Below, piece after piece: positions 1-15,015 of a stretch of DNA of 40,177 nucleotides. Each line of letters starts with the position of its first letter. Position 1 is the stretch's first letter. The notes under the pieces were generated by a model. The model did not search any database. It saw nothing but the letters and a program-made list of their open reading frames with translations, and was not told the DNA's origin. The stretch lies in the NCBI RefSeq assembly GCF_001039355.2, contig NW_019773706.1, positions 18,455 to 58,631 of the forward strand. The letters are read 5' to 3'. The DNA is from Lingula anatina (taxonomy: Eukaryota > Brachiopoda > Lingulata > Lingulida > Lingulidae). A program made the translations under genes and the position numbers.

Positions 1-4897
<4,897 letters not shown>

Positions 4898-7800
4898 ATG
4901 GAGTGTACACCAGGAAGATCCAGGCCTCCTAGGCCCCCTCCTATGGCACCTCAGACCACTGTTGCTCTGGTACAGGAGAAGATAAAGAAAGTGAAACGGT
5001 ATGGCATGCTCCCTAAATTAACTTTAAAGTAAAACCGTCATCTCTGTGTCATTTTGTTGTTTTAAGGTGTTAACTTATGTTTATTTTTGTTAGGATTTTT
5101 GAATGTCAAGCCTCAAAAGAAATGGGACAACTAAGCTTAAAGGAAATGAACATCTTTAACTTCTTTTATCTTTGAACCCTTTATCAAGTGTTTCATTGTT
5201 ACAGATACCACAATGAAGCGTATCAACAAATCAACAAAGCACTTACATATGATGAACAAGGACAAAAAGACCAGGCTTTACAGCTGTACACCCGGGGCTG
5301 CCAGTACTTGGACAGGGCACTGTCCATACAGTGCGATGGAACTGGAGATGACTTTGAAGATGTCAAACAGCTGAAACAAAAAATGGAAAAAACAAAGATT
5401 CAGATAAACAGTAGGATTGAAGCTTTGAAAGAGGATGAGGCTGTGGCCATGGCTATAGATGATCCACCCCCATCTTACCAAGCTTCCATGTTTGGTGCTT
5501 CCCAGGATGAATTTGAGGCTCTTGGTGATAGTATAATGGCAAATGAAAATGGTGAACCATCAATGGAAACCAATGCTGAAGCTATGTACTCCATTCCAGA
5601 GGGTGTTCAAATATACTGGATAACTCCCCAGGGTTATGTCAGTGCCCCCTCCTACCCAGCAGCCTTACATATATTTAAGTTTAAAGAACAGGAGCCCCAA
5701 GGTGCAAGCAGCATACCCCGTCCTGAGGGTTTCCTTAAGGTGGGAGATTGGGTGTACCCTCTTCAGCCAGGGAGATCCCCAGTTCTTCATGCCAGGAACG
5801 GGGCATATATGTTTCCAGATGTTCTCTCAGCTCAAGACGGTAGGTACAAGTGTTTTATTTTTCAATGTAATTAATTTCCTGTAATTATGAAAAGAAATAG
5901 GAGAGAAACCTACTGAGTATGGGCCTGAACCTGGCTTGAATTCCAAGAAGAAAGTAATATTGAACAATTGGTGTATGTCATTAATGGGACTGTGAATATT
6001 GCTGTAGTCTGTTTTGTTTTCAGGATCAGCTGTAGGACTAATGTTGCCCCCAGACTTGCCAACCTCAGAGAGGGAAAATTTTGAAGGGATTCTCCACTCC
6101 CTGACTGCCTTGCAAGAGGAGCCCCTTCCCACTGAGAGACCAGAGCCCCCTAGTGAGGCCCCTAGGGAGCCAGGAATAATTGAGGAAGACAGAACAAGTG
6201 CAAAAATATCTAGAGGACTGGTCACAGGTAATTCCATCCATTCACAATAACAGAAAAAATATTGTCAGTGTTAATTGATGTATTATGGTAGACACTTTGA
6301 GTAAAAAAATATGTTATGCCTTGAAACTTCCCATAATACATTACTTGTCCCAGCATACACGAGTTCATTTAAAAAACTAGGGGCTTAAGGTTAATGTCAT
6401 TACTTTTCACTGACAATCAACTTCACATTTCCCATTTATTCAGAATAATTGTATATTAAGGTGTTTATTCCAGCTGGTTTATTTCATCAAATGTAATTTT
6501 AATTCAAGTTTTTGGTCAGTTAATGCAAACTTGTGAGACTCCTTGTTTTACTGTTTTTTTTTCTTCCTCAGCTGTCAGTTCTAAATGTCATTAAAAAATA
6601 TGTTAAATTGCCAGATTTAAATATTTTCATCAAGTACATTTAAATCATTCAATGGTTATCACTCAAAAAGCTTTGTGTTTGGTTTCACTGAAAGTGCTTC
6701 TTTTAAGAAACATTGAAATGTTGCAGCTGCAGAATGGGTGTCCTGGGGGTTAGGAAAAGCTTCAGAGAAAGGGGGAGAACTTCTGAAGATGGGTGCAGTC
6801 AAGATGAAGGAGCATTTGAAACCAGAAGAACAACAACCAAATGTAGATCCCCGTGTACAAAAAGGGTTGTTGTATGCCAGGAAAGGAACTGGGGTGGCTG
6901 TCAAAGTCAGTGGATTTCTTGGTGAGTGTCATGGAATGCTGATATACTGGTATATGCGTAAGATGTGTTTTTTGATAAGAAAATCTTCAAGGTGAATATT
7001 GATATCAGTATTGAGTTATGGCTTAAACAATTTCAATCATTGTGTTTAGTTTTTTATTATCTTTTAGGATATTATAAACAAAATGGCTATATATTCTGGC
7101 TAAGACTGACAAAGTTAAATTTATATAAGATTTAAAAGTGTAAAATTTGTATAAGATTTAAAAGTGAATTTATTGCCATCCTATTTTTGCCATTTTGAGT
7201 TGTTAAACATAACATGTAAAGACAATTCCATATTGTTATTTACAGTGAATAAACTTGGTGAGGCCACCATGTTGTTAGGCCGACAGCTGGCACCACACAT
7301 AAAGAAACATGGCACCCGACTGTTACCCAAGGAGTTAAAGGCCAGTGACCAGGAGGGAAGATCGAAGATTGACGATGTGCTTGAAGTGGCAGGAGGGGGC
7401 TTAAAAGGCAAGTTTGAATGAAAATTGGATTATGTGTCACTGATTAGCTGGTGTTTGGCAGTACACTAATTTAGTGTCCAAGAGTAGTCGTTATTTTTAC
7501 TTTATGTAAAGTAAGAATTATTGGGTTTCTGCTTCTCTCACATCTGTTGAGCTTTTAGGTAGGTAGAAGTGAAGTTTTTAAAAGTTAGTGTCATTTCATT
7601 GAGTTTGCTGAAAACTGTTAAAATAAGTGACACGTCATCTTTAAATAACTGTTATATTTAGGTTTAGGAACAGTGTACAATGGTTTAGAAGTTGCAGCCA
7701 AAGCTCTTGGAAAAAGCATTGCTACACAGACAGTTGATGTTGTTCAGCACAAGTAAGTTTACTTATCATTCATTTCAGTATTTGCTCTTATATGTTTTCT

Positions 7801-8259
7801 TGGTATACATTTAAATAGCATCTGTCTGTGACCAAAAGAATATTTTCTGTTTTTCGTGTGCAATCCACCTGCAATAAATATGTGTCAAAGTCAGTTACGC
7901 AAACTTTCAAAAATTTACAGTCATCATAAATAAACATCTAGGCATGTAAAAACAACAAAAAACTAGCTTTTTATAAGTATTTTTAATGAATTGACTGTGA
8001 TAATTTTAGATATGGTGAGCAGGTTGGCAGTGCCACAGAGCATTCTTTGTACACAGCAGGCCATGTTGTCATGACTGGATACAATGTCAAGGAAATGGGC
8101 ATCAAAGCAATAGCCAAGAGAGCTGCCAAAGATACTGGAAAGGCTGTTTTAGAAGATTACAAAACAGCCAAGGTTTCTAAAGAGAATGGCACACATACTG
8201 TCACAATGTCGGAATTAAAAAAGCCACCTCGTCCTCCTCCACCTGATGCACCAAAATGA
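4898..8259 (+). CDS. SPART: Spartin (MIT domain plus senescence domain)
   Basis: Seven exons join in frame: 4898-4998, 5205-5839, 6024-6227, 6727-6921, 7246-7407, 7662-7752 and 8010-8259, giving 545 residues (human about 666). Residues 1-33 are proline-rich. An MIT-type helical hairpin follows (about 23-110, from VQEKIKKVK through KQKMEKTKIQ). A PPSY motif at 122-125 fits the PPxY site that recruits Nedd4-type ubiquitin ligases. A central plant-related region contains GVQIYWITPQG and KVGDWVYPLQPG. The C-terminal senescence domain (about 314-525) carries AAEWVSWGLGKASEKG, QLAPHIKKHG and GIKAIAKRAAKDTG. In the known family, the MIT domain binds ESCRT-III (IST1) and the senescence domain binds lipids, linking spartin to lipid-droplet turnover and endosomal traffic. 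Intron 5 uses a GC donor. Tail-to-tail with PRCP. Human loss causes Troyer syndrome. Confidence 0.96.
7124..7166. repeat. 26-bp tandem duplication in SPART intron 4
   Basis: The word TATAAGATTTAAAAGTG occurs at 7124-7140 and again at 7150-7166, a direct repeat with a 26-base period. It looks like a small local duplication in an intron, with no evident function. Confidence 0.85.
7408..7661 (+). other. GC-AG intron (SPART intron 5)
   Basis: The exon ends AAAAG and the intron begins gcaagt, the usual extended consensus of GC-AG introns. The 3' end is ATATTTAG. Using the GT two bases further on (AA|gtttga) would shift the frame across the junction. The GC donor gives the conserved continuation LKG-LGTVYNGLEVAAK. 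Confidence 0.88.
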
Positions 8260-8629
8260 CACCTTTTTTGCATGCAGTTAAACAAATCCTATGTACAAAC
8301 AGAATTGGACCCTCGGAGTTTTATTTTTTTTTATTTATTTATTCATTTATTTAAATGCTATTTATGGATACAGTGGAAGATGATTTGCTACTCTGGGTCC
8401 CTTTTACTAAGAGCTTATGTCAACTTGATATACATATAATGGCATAAAGTAAATTCTTTTATCATATTTAAGATGTGTGATATTTGTGGAATATATCAGT
8501 TTAATTTGTAGAGTTATTTTAACATATTTGATATATGTTTTATTTGAGATGTATACCAGTTAAAGTTTAGTGTCATTGTTCTGTGATAACAGCTGTGATT
8601 GTTATTTATGGGATGTTTATTTTAGTGGA

Positions 8630-8635
8630 AATAAA
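8630..8635 (+). other. SPART poly(A) signal
   Basis: AATAAA about 370 bases after the SPART stop (8257-8259). It is the clearest canonical signal in the SPART 3' flank. Confidence 0.65.
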
Positions 8636-10038
8636 ATGATTATGTATATCATTCATGATGCACCGTTAAGTATATTTACATGTAGGACTGAACCCAATCA
8701 AAAAATGCCCCCAAATTGTAGCAAGTTGGTGATTAAATTGCATTGACTTGTGGTTCAAGTGCAGTAATTATTGTTATAATAGTAGAAGTAATGTCAATGC
8801 TTATACACTGTGCTCTTTTGGTATGGGGAACAGGTCTTGAAACATCCACGTTTTTCTTCAAAGTGACAAATGCCATGGATAGTGTCATTGTTACATTTGT
8901 TTACCTTTGATTTAGTTTAGTCATTTTGGTGGCATATTTAGTAAGAATCAACGTACTATACAGTAAAAATATTTTTCTGTTAATACAATGAATATGCATT
9001 CCTCCTACTAGTTGTTTGCTTCAATGCTTTTGAGTTTCGTTTCATCAAGTGATAACGACTAAAAATATACATTATTATCATTTAATTATAAGGCACATTT
9101 TACCTGCTGTCATTTGGAGTACATCATTAACAGTTTTAATTACTCAAAATGTGTCAGGTATTCAACACAATTATGCCTGGATCTACCTTTGTTCAATAAT
9201 AACAACAAAGAATTTCACTTAATTTTTATTAGAATGATATTGTATGATGCAAATTTATTTTAATATGGAAAAGTTAGGTTCATTTATACTTTGTTGCTCA
9301 GCAACAAGGCAATTGCCTTTGTTAATCAAAATAATTTAGCTTTGCATCGTACTTTGACAAATATTATATTAATAGACTTATGTTTGTGTTGGACAATTCA
9401 AAGGCATGCACTCCACCTGATAATTACAGTCATTTTGCATAGTTTAATATGAAAATACAGAGTATTTTAATACTCTTAAAAGAACAATCCAAACATTGTG
9501 CTTAATCCAGCAATGAATGTGTAACAATGATTACGTGATGCAGAGTATAGTGTTTAACCTGTGAGAACTCCACATTTTTCTGACAAGAAAAAAATCCCCA
9601 ATAAGTACATAAATCTATTCCTTGTGCTCTTCCCCATTCTGTTACAAAAAGTAAAGAATTGACAAGAATAATTCTACCTTGCTACTTGCAAAATATCACA
9701 AAAAAATGCCTTTTCAGCTGTTATGCTTCCAACATACTGAGCAATGTATCAGCTGCTTAAAATGTTCAAGGAATGTGATATGACAGAATGTCTATTAAAA
9801 ACTAAAATTTATATTAAATCAAGACTGTTCTATGAGTATCTTCTCTTGGGGCTAAGTTGTAAAGTTACTGAACCACAAGATTAACTTCCTATATCAATGA
9901 AAGTAAAAATGTGCAGATTTTTTTCTATAAATGAATCGGTTGTAGTGACAAAAACTTAGTTTTCCTGGTCTGACTCAATTAAGTCCACCAGCAACATCCT
10001 CCATGCAATGACTTCTTGAATACAACCATTTTGGCACA

Positions 10039-10044
10039 TTTATT
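10039..10044 (-). other. PRCP poly(A) signal
   Basis: AATAAA on the minus strand, about 55 bases past the PRCP stop codon. This fits a very short 3' UTR. Confidence 0.6.
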
Positions 10045-10097
10045 ATTGCAAATCATCAACTTTTTTGCATCTTGGATGTACTTGAACTTGTAGTGCA

Positions 10098-12850
10098 TCA
10101 CCCTTGCACCCACTTCTTAATAATGCCCATCTCCTGTCGCCTGGCCTTTATGACTGACTGAGGGTCCTGAGGATTGCTTCCCCTGAGGTCCAGATGGTGA
10201 GCCCCCTCCTCTATGATGATGGCTATGAGGGAGTCTGAGAGGGACGTTGTGACACCCCCACCTGACCATGGGTCTAATCGACCATTGCTGTGAAGCAAAT
10301 CATGAACAAAAAGTGAACAGGTGTGAAAAAGAGGGAATGGCATGTATACAGATATCAATATTACTCTGCACATTTAATCTATCTAACATTTTAATAGGGT
10401 GAAGACTGCCGGACATTCAGTTGAAATGAAAGTATACACAATTTTTTTAACTCAACAATGTATGTCAGTCATGTAACGTTGTGTCACTTTAAGTACAGAA
10501 ACAGATTTAAAATTTGTCGATGTAATAAACGTGTGTAAACTTAAACTTGATAATGAAATGATTAGATGACACCTTAGATTAAATTCCATTTTTTACAGTT
10601 ACTTAAAGCAATAATAACTCTTCCTTTGAGATTCAAAAATCCGCATGAAATACATTGTAAAAAACGCATGGAAATATATTCTATTGTATTTTACCACTAA
10701 AACGGCCGTTAAAACGGCCGAAAACTAAAATCTGTGCTTGTCAATAGGGCTTACGATGCCTTTTTTCCGGTCGACAAGTGCATTCGTTGCTAATGACGTA
10801 ATGGTGTCACGCGGATTCTCGCGTTCATTCGAGACCAATATAACATGGTGCCAAACCCATTAATGCGGACGCAGACGTAAGTTGCGAGTTTTTGTACAGT
10901 GCGTCGGATAACGAAAAAGCCCAGAATGGCACACATTGCGGATATAAATGCATTTTTAACAAAAAGACGAATATATCTCATGAATCTTATATAGTGTTGT
11001 TGTTGTCTGCTTTTCCCGCGGTTTTAAGTAGGTCACCAGTGACTTTGCAATGTCAGAGAGAGCTCCGTCAGTTAAAATCTCTTAAGAGATTTTAACAAAA
11101 AACCGTACGTTTAGGAAAAAAACCCTGGATTAACTTTGAATGCAGGAATGGGGTCGTTGGCCATTGGTAAGTACGGGAAAATTGCCGTTTTTTCCAGGAA
11201 AATCCAATTTTTGGCCAAAACGAAGAGTTATTATGACTTTAAATTCAAAATTCTACTTTGAGGTACTAATGTTTACCTGAAAATGATATTGGAAGCACTA
11301 GTAATATTCTTTCCCCCATACTGGGTCTTTATCCACTGGGGCCTTGGCACCACACCAAACTGTTTTTTACAGCCCTTGGCAAAGGCATTAAAGTCCCAGG
11401 GCTGAGGCTCAAACATGTCATGTACACCATCAGTACACAATGGCATCACCATCTCAGAGCAAGCCTGAAATATATAAAGCCTGAAATATATAGGAAATAT
11501 GCCCAAGGATGGAAGTTATATGTGCAGCCTTAAAATTACCCTCATGTGTAAGAATGGGCACGTGTTGTTCTGCAACAGCTTGTCAATACATCAGTGTCTT
11601 GGTAATATAAGTAAAAAGTATTTGGCATATCAGGAAAGAAGTTGTGTGTAGGCTTATGTTATATTTCTTTGCTTCCTGCATTTAGTCTCAGTGCAGAGAA
11701 AAAAGGACAAGGAATAATGATATCAGAAAATTCTCACTGCCTGTTGAAACTACTAATCTGCATGAATAATTTTGACAGAGACCACCAGACAGGGCTGAAA
11801 TAGAGCAAAAAAAAAAAAAAAAATGCCACATCTATTTTAGACATCAACATTAATGTAGTAACATAGTAGTCTAAAATACAGATTGTCTATAAGATTACCC
11901 AGAGATTTGCAGTCTACTGGAAACCCAATTCTATATCAGCAATGCTTTGTTGTTATCAATAGCTGATATGGCGTTAGAGAGAGCACACTTGGTCACAACT
12001 GAGCTCTCTCTCAACAGTCAGTGGCAGTTCTCCAAAACATATAGGGTGATGTTAGAGGGAAGTCGTGGGTGTTTTCTTTTGAGAAAAAGGACTGAATATC
12101 TGCTTTTTCTGTTTACTTACAAATTTCTTACCTGGAAGTTCCAGCCCTGATCTCCCAGGTCAGCAGTTCCTTGCTGTGAGATATTGAAGCACTTAGCCTG
12201 CCCTGTGTAGTTATAGTACACTCCTACTGCTGTTGAAATACCTGAGAGAAGATGAAGATCTGAGGACTTGGTAAGATTAACCAAATGACTGCAAACAACC
12301 TGAATGAAAAGAATAATCAAATTGAGAAGTAAGAAATGTATAAGAAATGGCATGAATAGACTTTTTTAAGATTAATAAAAAAAATTACTTGAACAAATTA
12401 GAAAAACTGCAGTCAATTCCCTAGTTCTGGAGAATACAGCAGACACTGAAAAATCTACAATAATTCAACAAATCCTTGCATCTCAACACCAACCTTAACA
12501 CCAATTTTTTCTTTCCTTTTTTTTTTTTTTTTTGAGGTATAAAATGGAACAGATATTTCAACCTAATTATTTTATATGATACCTTGATAGGCCAAGCTGG
12601 CAATGGTTCGAGAAAACTAGCTTGGTAAGGGTAGTCCACCATAGCCAGGTTTCCCCAGGTCTCTGACAACCAAGCTTTCATGGCATTCACATCGGCTGTG
12701 GTCTTAAGTGGCTTACATAGGTGGAATGTCTCACTGAGGGTCTTTCTTCCAGCATCTGAGAAAAAAATTATAAATTCAACCTCATCGGCTAATATTTTAG
12801 TAAAAAAGAAAATGAGAAAGTGAAAAAGTTGTTAAAAAAATATTAGCAAC

Positions 12851-12883
<33 letters not shown>

Positions 12884-14888
12884 ATATGTATGTGTGCAAA
12901 ATAAGCCAAGTAAAATCAACTGAGTTTATACCATTTCAACTAACCAATGATTGTATAATTTTTTCATTTACGGACTCGATCATCAGAAAATTGGCAAAGA
13001 AAAAAAAAAAAAAAAAAAAAACACATCTTTTGAATCATTTTCAAATAAACTACATACCTATTATGAAAGAATATATCCAACTCTGACTCACCTGTCTGAC
13101 CAAGATTTGTAATTGCCTTCCAAGAAGCCCTGATGGTATCTGCACAGCCTGGGCCGGACATAGCATAGTCCTTGGATATAATCTGGTAAAAAACTTCACA
13201 AGGCGTCTCACCAGGAAACTGCCATATGGGTGCAGAAGCAGCTAGAGCACTGAAAAAGTTTTAACACAAAAGGAATAAAGAAAGGAAATCCTATGGCATA
13301 TGGGATGATATTTCGTAGCAATTATGCAAGTGTGAAAATATGAAGGGAGGTTGAATTTTTTCAACTTACGAAAAGTTATCATATATCATTCTGAGAAAAG
13401 AACACATCTATTTTTGGGCATTCACTTACTTGAAACCAGAAAAAGATTTAGAAAATTAATCAGAGTCTGAAAAACAGGCTACTAGGACAATAAAGTTGCA
13501 CAATCCTGAAACATCATAGTATAAAGTTGTATGAATGATGCATGACTAACTACAATGTGATTTTTCTTATCTCTTGATACCTTTAAGTCAAAATATTTTT
13601 CTAAAATATTTAAGAAATCAATAACCAGTGCCATACCTCAGTACAAGCTGTAAAAACCCCACAATAAACAACCTACCCTACAACAACACTTGGATACTTC
13701 ATCCTGAACCATGCTGCCAGCATGCCCCCATATGAGCCTCCAAATGCCACCACTGGGCTATTCTCTGCTCCAGGTATGGTGGACTTCATGTGATTGATGA
13801 GTAATGCATAGTCTGCTAATGCTTGTTCAGAGGTAAGATATCCTAGGTGCTGAACATCCTGGGTAAATAAAATTAAATCTGTGCGCATACTAAATAACGC
13901 TAAAAAGTAGCAATAATATGAAAGGATGGATAGACGGATGAGGGGTGGATAGAAAGATGGATATTTGGCTTAAACAATTTATTGTAAGTTTATAAATAAC
14001 ATTCGGTGCTAGTTACCCTACCTTATAGGATTCTGCGCCATATGGCATTGAGGTTCCATAATATCTGTGCTCTGCAAACACAAGCATTGCTTTAAACTTT
14101 GGAGCAATGTCCCACATAAAGCCCTGAAGAACAACAATATTCCATTACATCATTACATACGCAAAGCTGCAAATCCAGATTTTAAAACCTGATTCATTCT
14201 ATGTACATATCTTCACAAAAATATTATATATATTAACATTAACATCAAAAACCCTGTAATAAAACATCTAAAATAGGCAATTCCCCTGGAACTCACTGTG
14301 TTATTGCAGAACCAGGTGATGTCTCCCTCGTTTCCTGTGTAGAAGAAGATGGGCCCACCCTTCTGGTCCCAAAACTGATCTGCCACTAGGTATCTCATCA
14401 TGTATGTGTCATCATTGGTGAAACTGAAGTGATCAACCTGAAAATATAGGCTGCAAGATAAGCCAATATAAACGAACTAGTATAAAACGTAATAAACTTT
14501 TTAAAAATACAGATACCCCAGTACACATTTGCACAGTCACCAACTTCACTTCCAAAACTAAAATTTTGGTCAGCAGTTGTAACAGCAGTCCTCCAACTTC
14601 TGGTTTTCGCTTATCATATACAAAAGAATCAAAAACAAAATATAGAAAATGCTACTGTAATCGTTGCAATTCTTGCAGCCGTAAGCGGCATATAACAGCG
14701 TAATCAACGTAACAATTATGTACCTTTGTCTTTATGTACAAAGTCCTGTAAGTGCCTGGTGACAAAATACTCTTAGTACGCGAATACAAGTTACTGCGAT
14801 GAAATCCTATGCCATTTGCACTATCAAAAACTAAAGCACACAGTGTTAAAACAGCGAGCAGCATTTTCTTGCCAATGGGCAGCGCCAT
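10098..14888 (-). CDS. PRCP: Lysosomal Pro-X carboxypeptidase (peptidase family S28)
   Basis: Nine minus-strand exons join in frame: 14724-14888, 14297-14437, 14022-14123, 13677-13858, 13092-13249, 12583-12755, 12132-12299, 11277-11464 and 10098-10287, giving 488 residues (human 496). A signal peptide covers about residues 1-26 ([20 protein letters not shown]). The mature enzyme shows [22 protein letters not shown] and [13 protein letters not shown]. The nucleophile elbow GGSYGG carries Ser178. The catalytic Asp is in RLDPWSGG (D431) and the catalytic His in EGAHHLDL (about 456-457). NxS/T glycosylation sites include NNT, NYT, NIS and NIT. The family removes a C-terminal residue after proline, for example from angiotensin II/III and alpha-MSH, in lysosomes or at the cell surface. 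The complete triad and length argue for an active enzyme. All introns are GT-AG; intron 8 holds a MITE. Head-to-head with SPCS3. Confidence 0.97.
10607..11238 (+). mobile_element. TTAA-type MITE, long form (632 bp), in PRCP intron 8
   Basis: TTAA at 10603-10606 and 11239-11242 flanks ends that are inverted copies. The left end reads AGCAATAATAACTCTTC; the right end is the reverse complement of AGTCATAATAACTCTTC. Its right-hand ~170 bases match the two short copies at 16784-17118 and 28897-29233, including CTCTTAAGAGATTTTAACA and CCATTGGTAAGTA. The left interior (about 10640-11060) is unique to this copy and richer in CpG, with twin GGCCG palindromes near 10700. TTAA target sites suggest piggyBac-type mobilisation. 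No transposase frame is present. Confidence 0.88.
12849..12881. repeat. (TG)n(AG)n microsatellite in PRCP intron 5
   Basis: A short TG run passes directly into an AG run. It is a compound dinucleotide repeat within an intron. Confidence 0.9.
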
Positions 14889-15015
14889 TTTGATTCTCGT
14901 GATTTGTCACATGATAGACCACCTGACTCCACGACCAATAATATATTTACTACACGTGGATTTGCGGTATTCTCGTTGTAAATGAATGGAGGATAGGAGA
15001 AGCCGGTGATCCAAG
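14889..15015. promoter_or_regulatory. Compact bidirectional promoter PRCP / SPCS3
   Basis: Only 127 bases separate the two initiator ATGs, so the promoters must overlap. Visible elements are GTCACATGAT at 14906-14915 (an M-box, close to the TFEB/MITF CLEAR site), CCAAT at 14935-14939 and CACGTG at 14953-14958. An AAAATGGCGC word (YY1-like) overlaps the PRCP start codon on its strand. No canonical TATA box is evident apart from an AT-rich ATATATTTA near 14940. Factor binding is inference; the motifs are seen directly. Confidence 0.75.

Larger units (their letters stand above)
8260..10097. other. Convergent intergenic stretch between SPART and PRCP (3' UTRs)
   Basis: SPART and PRCP end tail-to-tail here. 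SPART has a poly(A) signal AATAAA at 8630-8635, giving a 3' UTR of about 390 bases. PRCP has a minus-strand AATAAA (TTTATT at 10039-10044) about 55 bases beyond its stop. The rest (about 8660-10020) is AT-rich, with no open frame or repeat I recognise. Confidence 0.7.

Noticed and set aside
5827-6237. 136-residue minus-strand frame across SPART exon 3
   Set aside because: Antisense shadow of a conserved spartin exon, and it crosses its splice sites.
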